DNA of 64,000 bases. It comes from Sinorhizobium kostiense (GTDB lineage Bacteria > Pseudomonadota > Alphaproteobacteria > Rhizobiales > Rhizobiaceae). Both the position numbers and the translations under genes were made by a program. Below, piece by piece: positions 53,163-63,508 of this stretch (positions within the stretch are counted from its first letter, which is position 1; every line of letters begins with the position of its first letter). Under the pieces are notes generated by a model that did not search any database, was not told where the DNA came from, and saw only the letters and a list, made by a program, of their open reading frames with translations. The stretch is from assembly GCF_017874595.1 (NCBI RefSeq), contig NZ_JAGILA010000001.1:558001-622000 (forward strand). The letters are read 5' to 3'.

Positions 53163-54014
53163 TTGATAGACGTTGAGAAACTCGACCTTGCACGCGGGGC
53201 CCGGCAGGCGAAACACGGACGGATCGGGTTTTCCCTGCAGCAGATCAACGCCGTCGACGATCATGCCGAGGTCCTTTATTCGGAGTGCCTCGGCAGGCTC
53301 ATCGAGCCGGACGGCACGATCCGAACCAGCGAAGAGCTCCTGGCCATCCCCGGGGCTTCGGGGATCGCTCCGGATTTGGACCGGCATCTCTTTGAGCTGG
53401 CGCTGGAATGGCTGCCAAGTCATCCGTCGCATGCGCTGGGCTGCAAGATCTCGGCTGCGACACTAGCCGATCAACGAACCTCAGCGGCCTTATACGACCT
53501 GCTGTTGAAGCACAGCGCAGTGGCGCGGCGCATGGTGCTCGAAGTGACGGGCAGCCTTGCGGCGAATGCGCATTCGGCCGCCCTGCTCAAGGGCGCTCGC
53601 GCGCTGGGATACAGGATTGCCATGGAAGCGTTCGGACCCGGCCACGCGACCGCTTGCTCCCTCTTATCCACGCCCGTCGACATCGTTAAGATCGACGGGT
53701 CGATGGCACTACATGGCGCGGCCAAGCTCGGTCCCGTCGTCGCGCGCGCATCCCGCGCGGCACCGGTCGTGGTGATCGAGGGCATCGAAACATACGCGCA
53801 GCTGGAAGCAGCAAAGGTCGCCGGAGCCACTCATCTGCAGGGGTTTCTTTTGTCCGAGCCAACCCTGCCGCCCGTCTTCTCCCAACGCTTCACCTCATTC
53901 GCAGAAGGCAGGGATCTGCGAAGAGAGCGTCACTCGGACCGCCGGTTGCAGCGTTCCGTGGTTTCGGTGCAAGCTCAAGGGCTTTGCGCCGCTCATCTCG
54001 ATCTAGGAAAATAG
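53163..54014 (+). CDS. Degenerate EAL-domain protein
   Basis: A 283-residue EAL-fold protein. It starts with TTG at 53163, with GAAAGAG upstream. The EAL signature is ECL at 41-43. The DDFG metal site of active phosphodiesterases is Met154-Glu155-Ala-Phe-Gly, and the TE of the LEITE motif is TG at 129-130; PVDIVKIDGS (171-180), VIEGIE (204-209) and the late LQGFLLSEP are kept. It therefore should not hydrolyse cyclic di-GMP and may bind it or a protein partner. There is no GGDEF domain, signal peptide or membrane segment. It is 60 bases after the Gly/His-rich gene and may be co-transcribed with it. Confidence 0.85.
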   Translation: MIDVEKLDLARGARQAKHGRIGFSLQQINAVDDHAEVLYSECLGRLIEPDGTIRTSEELLAIPGASGIAPDLDRHLFELALEWLPSHPSHALGCKISAATLADQRTSAALYDLLLKHSAVARRMVLEVTGSLAANAHSAALLKGARALGYRIAMEAFGPGHATACSLLSTPVDIVKIDGSMALHGAAKLGPVVARASRAAPVVVIEGIETYAQLEAAKVAGATHLQGFLLSEPTLPPVFSQRFTSFAEGRDLRRERHSDRRLQRSVVSVQAQGLCAAHLDLGK

Positions 54015-54302
54015 CCGCATCGCCTGAACGATCGTGCGTCATTCCAGCATCCTTTCTGCAGCGCCTCCGAAGCCGCTGAATCAAAAACAGCGTGTATAAT
54101 TCTGCGCCTTTGTCGGATGCCGACATGCCTAACTGTGCCAATCCCGACGAATAGCTCGCTGAGCAACCAAAACGTGTAGGACCTTAGTCTTATACTCGAA
54201 GCCAAAGGTCCCAGGCTCGTTGCCAACGGATCCCAGGATGCATATTGTCCGGTCAGCGCCGAGGGGGCAACGGCGAGGATGAACCGAGGTCTGGAGTCCC
54301 CA

Positions 54303-54635
54303 ATGGTATTCTCGTTCACTGAAAGAAAAGGTCGCGTTTCCGACTTCGCCTTTCGACTGCTCACCAGCCCGTTCACGTTCGGAGTCTACATTGCCTTTGC
54401 GGTGGCAATTGCTTTTCTCGCGAGTGCGCAGACAGGCATTCCGGCTTACGTGCTCGTGCCCGTTTGCTTCATGGCGGTAACCCTTCTCGATCCGCCGGCG
54501 AGGCTGATGAAAGTTCGAGAGCGCCGGCACGGCCCGGTTGCGACCAGGCGGCTGCGGCGATTGTCAGCTGCCAACAATAATCGCCCGGGCGAGCTTGCGA
54601 AAAGAGGCACGCGGGCAAGAGATCGCCGTCGCTGA
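54303..54635 (+). CDS. Small membrane protein, hypothetical
   Basis: A 110-residue protein with two hydrophobic segments, FTFGVYIAFAVAIAFLASA (about 24-42) and IPAYVLVPVCFMAVTLL (about 46-62), then a basic tail. GGAG lies 7 bases before the ATG at 54303, and an upstream in-frame ATG at 54279 is also possible. A terminator hairpin starts 14 bases after its stop, supporting a real transcript. An overlapping minus-strand frame (54129-54530) has no such support. No family recognised. Confidence 0.5.
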   Translation: MVFSFTERKGRVSDFAFRLLTSPFTFGVYIAFAVAIAFLASAQTGIPAYVLVPVCFMAVTLLDPPARLMKVRERRHGPVATRRLRRLSAANNNRPGELAKRGTRARDRRR

Positions 54636-54649
54636 CCGGTCCGCGCGAA

Positions 54650-54702
54650 CCCCGGAGCCACGCCCCGTCCGTCCCTTTCCGGGCAAGCTCCGGGGTTTTT
54701 TC
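54650..54702 (+). terminator. Intrinsic terminator
   Basis: ACCCCGGAGC (54650-54659) pairs perfectly with GCTCCGGGGT (54688-54697), followed by six T residues. The loop is long (28 bases) but the stem and U-run are strong. It follows the small membrane-protein gene. Confidence 0.8.
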
Positions 54703-54754
54703 TGGTCCCTACTCCATGACGCGCAAACACCGGACGCTGCATCGCGGCTACCGC

Positions 54755-55824
<1,070 letters not shown>

Positions 55825-55828
<4 letters not shown>

Positions 55829-58083
55829 GCCGTTACCGCTCCTTCGGAAACGGCGGAAAGCTTGAGCCTCGTCGTCCCGAGGCGCGAAGAGGCCACGGAG
55901 ACGAGAATGTCACCGGCAGTGCCGGTCGATTCCAGCCAGAAGCCTGTCGAACCACCTTGGAAGACGAGGCGCGAAGGCCCGATGAGGCGCGCCGGCCCCT
56001 GGACTGTGACATCGACGGCCTCATTGAGGAAGGGCAGCATATTGCCGACCTGGTCGAGCGCGCGGACGATAACGCGCACGCTGTCCCGCCCCTCGGCGCG
56101 GATCGAGCCGCTGTCGGCCTCGAGTTTCAGCGTCATCGGCACGGGATCGGCGACCATTCGCAGGTTGGCAACCGGCTTGCCGGCGATGAAGCCGGTGAAT
56201 TCCGCACTCTCCCACTTCATGCCCCAGACGCCGAGCTCGTCCTTGGTGAAGTGGCGGTGGTCGATGACGATGGGCGGATGCGGCAGGTGCGGGAAGTTCT
56301 CGCGGTCCGGGCCGACGCGTTTCGTGAGCGAGCCGTATTTCAGCTCGACCTCGTCGCAGTTGGTGAGCACGATCAAGGGCAGCACGCCGCCGATGTTGCG
56401 CTCGCCGCGCGCCCAGAAGGTGACAGGCTTCATCACCACTTCTTCCGATGGGTCGCACTGGCTGGCATAGACGTAAGCGGCGAATTTCGGTTCACGGAAC
56501 ATGTCCATCACGCCGTGGTAGCAGATCCGGTCGCCGGAGCCGAAATCCTTGTGGGTGTTGTAGTCGAACATGCACCAGCCGATCGCGCCGGAAATGCTCG
56601 GGTCGCCATGGGCGGCGTTGAGCACCTCGAGATGCCGCCTTACATGCTCGGCTTGCCGCTGCTCCTGGTCGTAGATCTTCGTCGGATACATGTGGCCGCC
56701 GAATTCGGTGATGAGGTAGGGCACCTTGCGGGAAAGCCCGGTGCATTCCTGCTGAGCGCGAAGCGGCGTGCGTGGACGGTTCGAGCCGGGCAGCTCTTCA
56801 TTGCCGAGGATGAAGTCGTTCATTGTATAGACGTCTTCAAGGAATTCGCTCTCGGTTATGTAGCGCACGCCGCCCGTCTGCCGGGTCGGGTCGAGCTCGC
56901 GGGCCAGGCGGTTGGTCTCGACGTAGAAGTCGTGCGAGTCCTGCGATTCATTGATGCGCACGCCCCAGATGACGATCGCGGGGTGATTCCAGTCGCGCTC
57001 GATCATGCGCCGGACGTTCCGGATCGCTTCCTGTTTCCATTCCTCTCCGCCGATATGCTGCCAGCCGGGGATTTCCTCGAAGACGAGCAGGCCGATGCGG
57101 TCGCAATGGTCGAGGAACCATTTCGACTGCGGATAATGCGACGTGCGAACGAGATTGCAGTGAAGCGTATGCTTCAGGATCTCCGCATCGCGCTCCTGCG
57201 CCGTGCGTCCCATGGCATAGCCGACATAAGGGAATGCCTGGTGCCGGTTGAGGCCGCGTATCTTGAGCGGGCGGCCATTGAGGCGGAAGCCTTCCTCAGT
57301 GAATTCCGCGGTGCGGAAGCCGAAATGCGAGCTGCAGATGTCGCGGCCCCGGTCGGTCCGGAGCTGGACTTCCATCTGGTAGAGCACCGGATTGTCGATA
57401 TCCCAGAGCGCGATGCCCTTAAGACCGGTCATCTCGAGGGTGACGCTTTCGCCGCGGGTCTCGCCGATTGCCTCGGCGATCAGCTCGCCATCCGCGTTTC
57501 TGAGGAGCGCCGTTACGGTGCCGGTAACGGCAAGGCCCTGCGGATTGGCGAGATCGCAGCGGACGGAAACGGCCTTGGTGTCGCTCAGCACGTCGCGCGT
57601 TTCGATCTTGAGATTGCCGATCGACACTGGGTCGGCGATCTTCAGCCAGACGTCGCGATAGATGCCGGCATAGGTAAGATAGTCGATGCGGCCGCCGAAG
57701 GGCGGGATTTCCGGATTTTCGCTGCCGTCGATCTTGACCGTGATCAGATTGTCGCCCTGGCGAAGCTTGCCGGTAAGGCGCGCCTCGAAGGGCGTGTAGC
57801 CATCCCTATGGGCGACGATCTCCTCGCCGTTGAGATAAACGACGGCATCGGCCATCGCCGCATCGAAGACGAGCGAGATCTCGCGGCCCTGAAATTCGGG
57901 GCTCCAGGCGATGACCTTCTGGTAGGTGAAGGCGCGCTGGTAACACGTCTCGTCGAAATAGTTGAAGGGCAGCTCGACGGCGTTGTGCGGCAGGCTTACC
58001 GGCTGTCCGCTCCCGAGCGTCGCGGCATCGGCGAAGCCTTCGGAAAAGACCCATGAATCGTTGAAGGAAGTAACAGAGCGCAT
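55825..58083 (-). CDS. lacZ: Glycoside hydrolase family 2 beta-galactosidase
   Basis: A 752-residue GH2 enzyme. An N-terminal jelly-roll sugar-binding domain (about 1-155), an immunoglobulin-like domain (about 155-265), the TIM barrel (about 265-560) and a C-terminal beta domain are visible. In the barrel, Glu379 (RINES) is the likely acid/base and Glu460 (LITEFGG) the nucleophile, both as expected. No signal peptide, so it cleaves imported galactosides in the cytoplasm. The start is the second of two adjacent ATGs (58083; 58086 possible). It is placed inside a sugar ABC operon, in the lacE-F-G-Z-K order reported for Sinorhizobium. Beta-glucuronidase activity is not excluded. Confidence 0.92.
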
Positions 58084-58091
58084 CATCGTTC

Positions 58092-58910
58092 CTATTTGAC
58101 TGAGCCCAGCATGCCCTGGACGAACTGGCGTTGCATGAAGAAGAAGACGGCGAGCGTCGGGAGCGTCGCAAGAATGGTGCCGACCATCACCACGCCGTAG
58201 TCGGGGTAATAGGCGGAGGCGAGCGACGAGATGACCAGCGTGATCGTCTTGGTCTCGTTCGACTGCAGGACGATCAGCGGCCAGAGATAGTTGTTCCAGG
58301 CGGTCATGAAGACGATGATGAAGGCCGCCGCATAGGTCGAGCGCATCACCGGCACATAGATATAAAGAAAGATCTGCCACTCCTTGAGGCCGTCGACCTT
58401 CGCCGCGTCGCGCAATTCGGACGGGAAAGCCTTGGTGCTCTGGCGGAAGTAGAAGACGATGAAGGCCGAGCCGATCGTCGGCAGCACCACGGCGATATGC
58501 GTATTGATGAGTCCCGCCTTGCCCATCATGATGAAGAGCGGGATCATCAACGCCGCAAACGGGATCATCAGCGTCAAGAGCATGGCGCGGTAGAGGCCGT
58601 CGCGCCGGCGCGAGCGGAACATCTCGAAGCCGTAACCCGCGAGCGAAGAGACGGCGAGGGTAAGCAGGGTCGCCAGGATCGCGATCTTCGCCGAATTCCA
58701 GAAGACGAGCGGCACATTCACCTGGGTGAAGAACTTGGCGACGTTGACTGCGAGTGTCTCGCCGGGCGCGAGCCTGCCCTTGATGATATCGATCGAGGAA
58801 TTGGTCGCGCCGAGCACCATCCAGATAAAGGGGAAGACGGAGAGGAAGGCCATCAGCCCGACGAAGCCATAGGTCAGGACAGCCGATGCGGCGCGTGCGG
58901 GGTTTTTCAT
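58092..58910 (-). CDS. lacG: Sugar ABC transporter permease (MalG-like)
   Basis: A 272-residue inner-membrane permease with six predicted helices. The EAA loop that contacts the ATPase reads LRDAAKVDGLKEWQIFLYI (about 173-191). It pairs with the MalF-like protein encoded just upstream to form the membrane channel for lactose or other beta-galactosides. Its start overlaps the upstream gene's stop by four bases, and the beta-galactosidase begins 8 bases after its own stop. Confidence 0.93.
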   Translation of the reverse strand: MKNPARAASAVLTYGFVGLMAFLSVFPFIWMVLGATNSSIDIIKGRLAPGETLAVNVAKFFTQVNVPLVFWNSAKIAILATLLTLAVSSLAGYGFEMFRSRRRDGLYRAMLLTLMIPFAALMIPLFIMMGKAGLINTHIAVVLPTIGSAFIVFYFRQSTKAFPSELRDAAKVDGLKEWQIFLYIYVPVMRSTYAAAFIIVFMTAWNNYLWPLIVLQSNETKTITLVISSLASAYYPDYGVVMVGTILATLPTLAVFFFMQRQFVQGMLGSVK

Positions 58911-59806
58911 CGGTCGCGCTCCCTTGCCAGATAGAACTGCAGGACGGCAAGCAATGCGACGAGCACGACGATGACGTAGGAGACCGTCGCCGCATAGCCG
59001 AAATTCGGCATGAAGCGGAAGGTGAGATTGTAGATATAGAGCGAAAGCGTCAGCGTCGCGTTGGAAGGTCCGCCCTTGCCTTCGGTCAGGTTATAGACCT
59101 CGTCGAAGAGCTGCAGCGTGCCGATCGTCGAAATCACCGTCGTGAACAGGATGACCGGCTTCAGAAGCGGAATGGTGATGTGGGTGAAGCGGGCCCAGGC
59201 CGGCACGCCGTCGATGCGCGCCACCTCGTAGATCGACCTGTCGATGTTCTGCATCGCCGCAAGGTAGAAGATCATGTTGTAGCCGGTCCAACGCCAGGTG
59301 ATCGCGATGATGACGAGGGTCTTCGCCCAGAAGGGGTGGGTGAGCCACGGGATGGGCGAGGCAATGAGGCCGATCGCCTGCAGCGTCGAATTGACGATGC
59401 CGTCGGGCGCGAACATCCCCTTGAACAGCACGGAATAGGCGACGAGCGAGGTGACGCAGGGCAAGAAGATCGCGGTGCGGAAGAGGCCCCGGCCGACGAG
59501 CCGCGGGTTGTTGAGGAGCGACGCCAGGACCAGCGCCAGCAGGATCATGATCGGCACCTGCACGACGAAATAGGTCATCGTGTTGGTCAGCGCCTTGATG
59601 AAGACCGGGTCGTTCCAGAGGCGGACGATGTTGGCGAAGCCGGCGAATTTCATCATCATCCCGCGGCCGGACTGGAAGGACATCCAGAGCGACCAGAGGA
59701 TCGGATAGACCATGAACAGTGCGATCAGACCGAGGGCCGGCGCGACGAACAGCCAGCCATTGACATCATAATATCGGCCGATGCCGCCGCGGCGTGCGAG
59801 AACCAT
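58907..59806 (-). CDS. lacF: Sugar ABC transporter permease (MalF-like)
   Basis: A 299-residue permease started at the ATG at 59806, behind TGAGG. Six predicted helices begin with GWLFVAPALGLIALFMVYPI. The EAA loop is IYEVARIDGVPAWARFTHITI (about 205-225). It partners the MalG-like permease. The gene follows the binding-protein gene by about 70 bases, the usual gap where the binding protein is made in excess. The longer frame from 59854 lacks a ribosome site. Confidence 0.92.
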   Translation of the reverse strand: MVLARRGGIGRYYDVNGWLFVAPALGLIALFMVYPILWSLWMSFQSGRGMMMKFAGFANIVRLWNDPVFIKALTNTMTYFVVQVPIMILLALVLASLLNNPRLVGRGLFRTAIFLPCVTSLVAYSVLFKGMFAPDGIVNSTLQAIGLIASPIPWLTHPFWAKTLVIIAITWRWTGYNMIFYLAAMQNIDRSIYEVARIDGVPAWARFTHITIPLLKPVILFTTVISTIGTLQLFDEVYNLTEGKGGPSNATLTLSLYIYNLTFRFMPNFGYAATVSYVIVVLVALLAVLQFYLARERDR

Positions 59807-59879
59807 CGTCAACCTCAAGCAACAGGGACGGATGGCCGTGGCGGCAAACGCCACGGCACGTTTGATGGACAGCTTTTCG

Positions 59880-61154
59880 TTACTGGATCTGACCGCTGAT
59901 TTCGGCGTCGATCGCTTTCAGCACCTCATCGACCGGCGTTCCCTGGGTGAGCGCCGGCAGCTGGGCCGTGACCGCGAGATCCGCCTCGTTGGTGAAGATG
60001 CCGTAATTCACCGCCGGCACCTTCGCCAGCCAGTCTGAGAAGTTCTGCCAGACCTTCTGGCCGCCGAAGAACCGGTCGGCGGCTTCGTAGGCTGCGCCGC
60101 CGCGGGCGGCAAGCAGCGACCCGACGGCGCCGCGCTCCTGCAGGATCGTCTGGTAGAAGTCGATGTCCTTGCCATAGATCTCGTTGAGGAAGTCGATCGC
60201 CTCGGCCTTTTCCTCTGAGCTTTCGAGCACGTACCAGCTCGAGCCGCCGAGATTGGAGGCATGGGTGGCGCCTTCGATGGAAAGCGCCGGGATCGGCGCC
60301 ACGCCCCATTTGCCGGCCTGGTCGGGCTGCGCCTTGACGGTGCCGGTGATCCAGACACCGGTCACGACCGAGGCGACATCGCCGGAGGTGAAGGTGCCGA
60401 CCCAGTCCGACCAGCCGTTCGCCGGCTTGTAGATATTGGCGGACATGATCTTGCCGACCGTTTCGAGTGCCGCCTTCAGTGCCGGATTGCCGGTGATGTT
60501 GGGCTTGCCCTCCTTGTCGAAATACCATTGGCCGGCCGACTGCATCATGATGCGGACGATGCCGGCGTCGTTCGGGTCGAGGCCCATCATCTTCTTGCCG
60601 GTCTTCGCCTCGACTTGCTGCCCAATCTCGATGAAGCGGTCCCAGGTGATGTTCTGCATGTCGTCCGGCTTGAAGCCGGCCTGCTCGAGATAGTCCTTGC
60701 GGTAGTAGAGACCGGTGACGCCGGAATCGAAGGGCATGCCATAGACCTGACCCTCGAGGGTCATCAACTCGACCTTGTAGGGAGCGAAGCCGGAATGATC
60801 GACGGTGCCGGAAAGTGGCGCGAAGGCGCCGGGAAAGGATTGGAGGTATTTCTGCGCGCCGTAGTCCTCGATGAGCACGATGTTCGGGAGCGCGTCGGCC
60901 GTACCGGAAGCGAGACCCGTCTGCAGCTTCTGTTCGACGTCGGTCTTGGCGAAATCGACGACGTTGAAAGTGACATCGGGATGCGCCTTCGTATAGCGGG
61001 CGCCGGCCTCCTTCATAATGGCGACGTTAAAATTCGGATCCCAGCACCAGATGGTGATTTCCTTGGCTTCCGCGGCGGTGACCGCCAAGAAGCTCGCACT
61101 CGCCAAGGCAAGGCCGGCGATCCGCGGCAGGTGGGTGCGCACCAGTTTGTCCAT
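59880..61154 (-). CDS. lacE: Sugar ABC transporter binding protein
   Basis: A 424-residue CUT1 solute-binding protein from the ATG at 61154, behind GGGAGGAAAG. The signal peptide spans about 1-30 (ending AEA-KE). The mature part begins ITIWCWDPNFNVAIMKEAGA and contains GMPFDSGVTGLYYRKDYLEQ (about 143-162), a strongly conserved sugar-binding-protein segment. It is the first gene of the lacEFGZK operon. Lactose or a related beta-galactoside is the inferred ligand, from the linked beta-galactosidase. Confidence 0.92.
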   Translation of the reverse strand: MDKLVRTHLPRIAGLALASASFLAVTAAEAKEITIWCWDPNFNVAIMKEAGARYTKAHPDVTFNVVDFAKTDVEQKLQTGLASGTADALPNIVLIEDYGAQKYLQSFPGAFAPLSGTVDHSGFAPYKVELMTLEGQVYGMPFDSGVTGLYYRKDYLEQAGFKPDDMQNITWDRFIEIGQQVEAKTGKKMMGLDPNDAGIVRIMMQSAGQWYFDKEGKPNITGNPALKAALETVGKIMSANIYKPANGWSDWVGTFTSGDVASVVTGVWITGTVKAQPDQAGKWGVAPIPALSIEGATHASNLGGSSWYVLESSEEKAEAIDFLNEIYGKDIDFYQTILQERGAVGSLLAARGGAAYEAADRFFGGQKVWQNFSDWLAKVPAVNYGIFTNEADLAVTAQLPALTQGTPVDEVLKAIDAEISGQIQ

Positions 61155-61243
61155 GCTTTCCTCCCAAAAGCTCGTTCCTTCAAGACGGTCCTCGCCGTCT
61201 CGGGATCGGAGTATTTCCCAAAATTTCGGGGGACGCAATATTT

Positions 61244-62305
61244 TCAGTAAATTTTTACTTCCTTGTCCGCGATTGAAAGCGGTTGTCCGTTTGGCTGAGG
61301 CGTGCTGCCGCGCCAGACGATCTCGGTTCCGAGGATCACCTTCTTGACGACTTCGCGCCCGGAAAGGCGCTCGAGCAGGAGGTCGACGGCGGTCTCGCCG
61401 ATTAGTTCGGCGGGAATTTTCACGGTGGAAAGCGGCGGGGCCAGGAACTGCGCAACGGGGATGTCGTTGAAGCTTGCGACCGCCACGTCCTCGGGAACTT
61501 TGAGGCCCATCTCGTGAATCGCCCGGTAGGCGCCGAGCGCCAGGTTGTCGTTGCAGGTGATCAGGACCTTCGGTCGATCGGACTTCGACAGCATTGCCGT
61601 GGCAAGCCGGTAGCCGCTGTCGGGCGTCATCCTCTCGACCATGCACAGATCCGGACGGTAAAGTCCGGCCTTCGTCATCCAGTCGATGAATGCGCGGCAG
61701 CGGCGCTCCGAGTGGATATTGTCCGGTCCGTAAAAGGGATCGATCCAGCCGATGAAGCCCATGTCGCGGTAGCCCATGGCGTGCACGGCCTCCAGGAGGC
61801 GGATCATCGCCAGCCCGACATCGCTCAGCACGCTGTCATCCGCATCTCCGGCCGGTGCGTAATCGGCAAAGACCAGGTGGCGGCTGTGACGGCGCAGCCA
61901 GTCAAGCTCGTCCCCATAATAATGGCCGACGGCAACCACGCCCGAGGCGCCCTCCAGGATCGTCGCTTCCGGTGCGCTTCCGGTGAGGAACACCTTGACG
62001 ACCTCGCTCTTCAAAGCCTGGCAGCGGCTTTCGATGCCAAGCCTGACGCCGACATAGTAGGGATCGGCGAGTTCCTGGGCCGGCTCCAGGAAATGCACAA
62101 GCGCGACCTTGAGCCCGGTGCCTGCGCCTTGAGCCGCGGCACGGCTGCGGTTGCGCGGGGTCGCATAATTCAGCGCCTCTGCGGTTTCGATGATCGCCTG
62201 GCGTTTTCTGGTCGAGATCGAAAGCGTCGGATCATAGTTGAGGACACGCGAGACGGTCGCCGACGAGACGCCGACTGCCGCTGCGATTTCCTTGATTGTC
62301 ACCAT
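61244..62305 (-). CDS. lacR: LacI-family transcriptional regulator
   Basis: A 353-residue repressor. The N-terminal helix-turn-helix (TIKEIAAAVGVSSATVSRVL, residues 3-22) is followed by the hinge helix and a periplasmic-binding-protein-like sugar domain (about 65-340), including VLITCNDNLALGAYRAIHEMG and VASFNDIP. It lies immediately upstream of lacE on the same strand and is the presumed lac repressor. AGTAAA-N2-TTTAYT sites occur both before lacE (overlapping the lacR stop) and just before lacR itself, which suggests it represses the operon and its own gene. Confidence 0.92.
   Translation of the reverse strand: MVTIKEIAAAVGVSSATVSRVLNYDPTLSISTRKRQAIIETAEALNYATPRNRSRAAAQGAGTGLKVALVHFLEPAQELADPYYVGVRLGIESRCQALKSEVVKVFLTGSAPEATILEGASGVVAVGHYYGDELDWLRRHSRHLVFADYAPAGDADDSVLSDVGLAMIRLLEAVHAMGYRDMGFIGWIDPFYGPDNIHSERRCRAFIDWMTKAGLYRPDLCMVERMTPDSGYRLATAMLSKSDRPKVLITCNDNLALGAYRAIHEMGLKVPEDVAVASFNDIPVAQFLAPPLSTVKIPAELIGETAVDLLLERLSGREVVKKVILGTEIVWRGSTPQPNGQPLSIADKEVKIY
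61246..61259. promoter_or_regulatory. Candidate LacR operator before lacE
   Basis: AGTAAATTTTTACT is a 14-base palindrome with a 2-base centre. It overlaps the last codons of lacR and lies about 90 bases upstream of the lacE start. A near copy lies upstream of lacR. Confidence 0.6.
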
Positions 62306-62351
62306 TCCTGCGTTCCCGCCTGCAAGCTCGCCTGCATTGTCTTTTTCGTTT

Positions 62352-62365
62352 AGTAAAATTTTATT
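62352..62365. promoter_or_regulatory. Candidate LacR operator before lacR
   Basis: AGTAAAATTTTATT differs from a perfect AGTAAA-N2-TTTACT palindrome at one base. It is 47 bases upstream of the lacR start, in the lacR-araC gap. Confidence 0.55.
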
Positions 62366-62374
62366 GCAGCTTTT

Positions 62375-63310
62375 TCAATCACAGGCCGCCGCCAAGGTGG
62401 TGACGGATTCACTCGGCCTGTGTCCGTTTGCGGCGACGCTTGCATACATGCCGGTCGTGCGGAACTCGGTCGGGCTCGCGCCGAAGACGCGGCGAAAGAC
62501 CTTGGCGAAGTAGTTGGGATCTTCGAATCCCGACATGATCGCGACTTCCTTTACCGGCAGGTCCGCGGTTTTGGTCAGGAGCTTCACCGCCCGTTGCAGC
62601 CGCTTCTGCAGCACAAATTCCGCCGGAGGCATGCCTTCACTCGCGGCGAAGATGCGGGAGAAATGGGCGCGGCTCAGGCCCGAGACACCGGCCAGTTCCT
62701 CGACGGGCAAGGGTTTTTCCAGATTTGCAAGGATGTGGTCGATGACATGCTGCATGCGTCGATATTCCTCGCTGAGAACCGGATGCGAACCGAAGACGTC
62801 GTCATAAAGCGCCATCGCCGCCTCGTAAGCGATCGCCGAAGCGCGGCCCGGGGTCTCGCCGCCGCTGATCAGCCGCAGGCTGCAGTCGGCGAGATGCTCG
62901 ATGGTTTCCGGCTGCAGCTTCAGGATTGGACCGGTGACGGCGAGAATGGCACGGTGAATGCGCAGCGCCTCCTCGCCGTTCATCGAGATCCAGAAGAATT
63001 CCCAGCGACCGTCTTCCTCGAGCCAATAGCGATGATTGTGGGGCACGAGGAGAAGCAACGTGTCGCCCGCCCGAATGCGATAGCTGCGGTTTTCGTAACG
63101 CAAGTTTCCGGCGCCGCCGATCGTGTGTTGCAGCACGGTAAATGGCGTCTGGCCGCGCTTTCGCCCGTCCCAGTCGTAACTTGAATCGGTCCTGATCTCG
63201 TAGCCCGTGCTCGTCGGCATGGTGTGCAGGCTCTGCCGTCCCCGGGGCAGCGAAACGGTCCGCATCACCGGTCCCCGATCGATCAATTGCTGCAGCACAG
63301 AATTACCCAT
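62375..63310 (-). CDS. AraC-family regulator (AgpT-like)
   Basis: A 311-residue regulator with an N-terminal cupin-like sugar-sensing domain (about 40-150; YRIRAGDTLLLLVPHNHRYW) and C-terminal AraC helix-turn-helices (about 190-285; LPVEELAGVSGLSRAHFSRIF and LPVKEVAIMSGFEDPNYFAKVF). It is divergent from a GH4 alpha-galactosidase gene and probably activates it. In Sinorhizobium the alpha-galactoside (agp/mel) regulator AgpT is an AraC protein in such a setting; I take this as its counterpart, by context. The ATG at 63310 is used; a later one at about 63265 is possible. Confidence 0.88.
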   Translation of the reverse strand: MGNSVLQQLIDRGPVMRTVSLPRGRQSLHTMPTSTGYEIRTDSSYDWDGRKRGQTPFTVLQHTIGGAGNLRYENRSYRIRAGDTLLLLVPHNHRYWLEEDGRWEFFWISMNGEEALRIHRAILAVTGPILKLQPETIEHLADCSLRLISGGETPGRASAIAYEAAMALYDDVFGSHPVLSEEYRRMQHVIDHILANLEKPLPVEELAGVSGLSRAHFSRIFAASEGMPPAEFVLQKRLQRAVKLLTKTADLPVKEVAIMSGFEDPNYFAKVFRRVFGASPTEFRTTGMYASVAANGHRPSESVTTLAAACD

Positions 63311-63508
63311 GAAAGCACAATCCCTCTCTAGCGATGGGTCGGATTATACACATAATGGCCACAGATCGCGCAAGTCACTCGGCTAACCGGCGTCGGGAGC
63401 ATGGTTTTTGGTGGCGGAGGTCCGCCGTCGGCGGTCGGATCAGTCAGATGAACTGATTTTACCCTTTTTGCGCGAAGATCGCAGTTCGCGAGGAGGAATT
63501 GAACAAAA

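Noticed and set aside
54129-54530. 133-codon minus-strand frame
   Set aside because: No ribosome site or recognised motif; the plus-strand frame here has predicted membrane helices and a terminator just after its stop.
54560-54575. ATTGTCAGCTGCCAAC as another parS-like palindrome
   Set aside because: It has mismatches in the outer and inner symmetric positions, and it lies inside a probable coding frame.
55957-58056. 699-codon open frame on the plus strand
   Set aside because: Antisense shadow of the beta-galactosidase gene, in which both catalytic glutamates are present.
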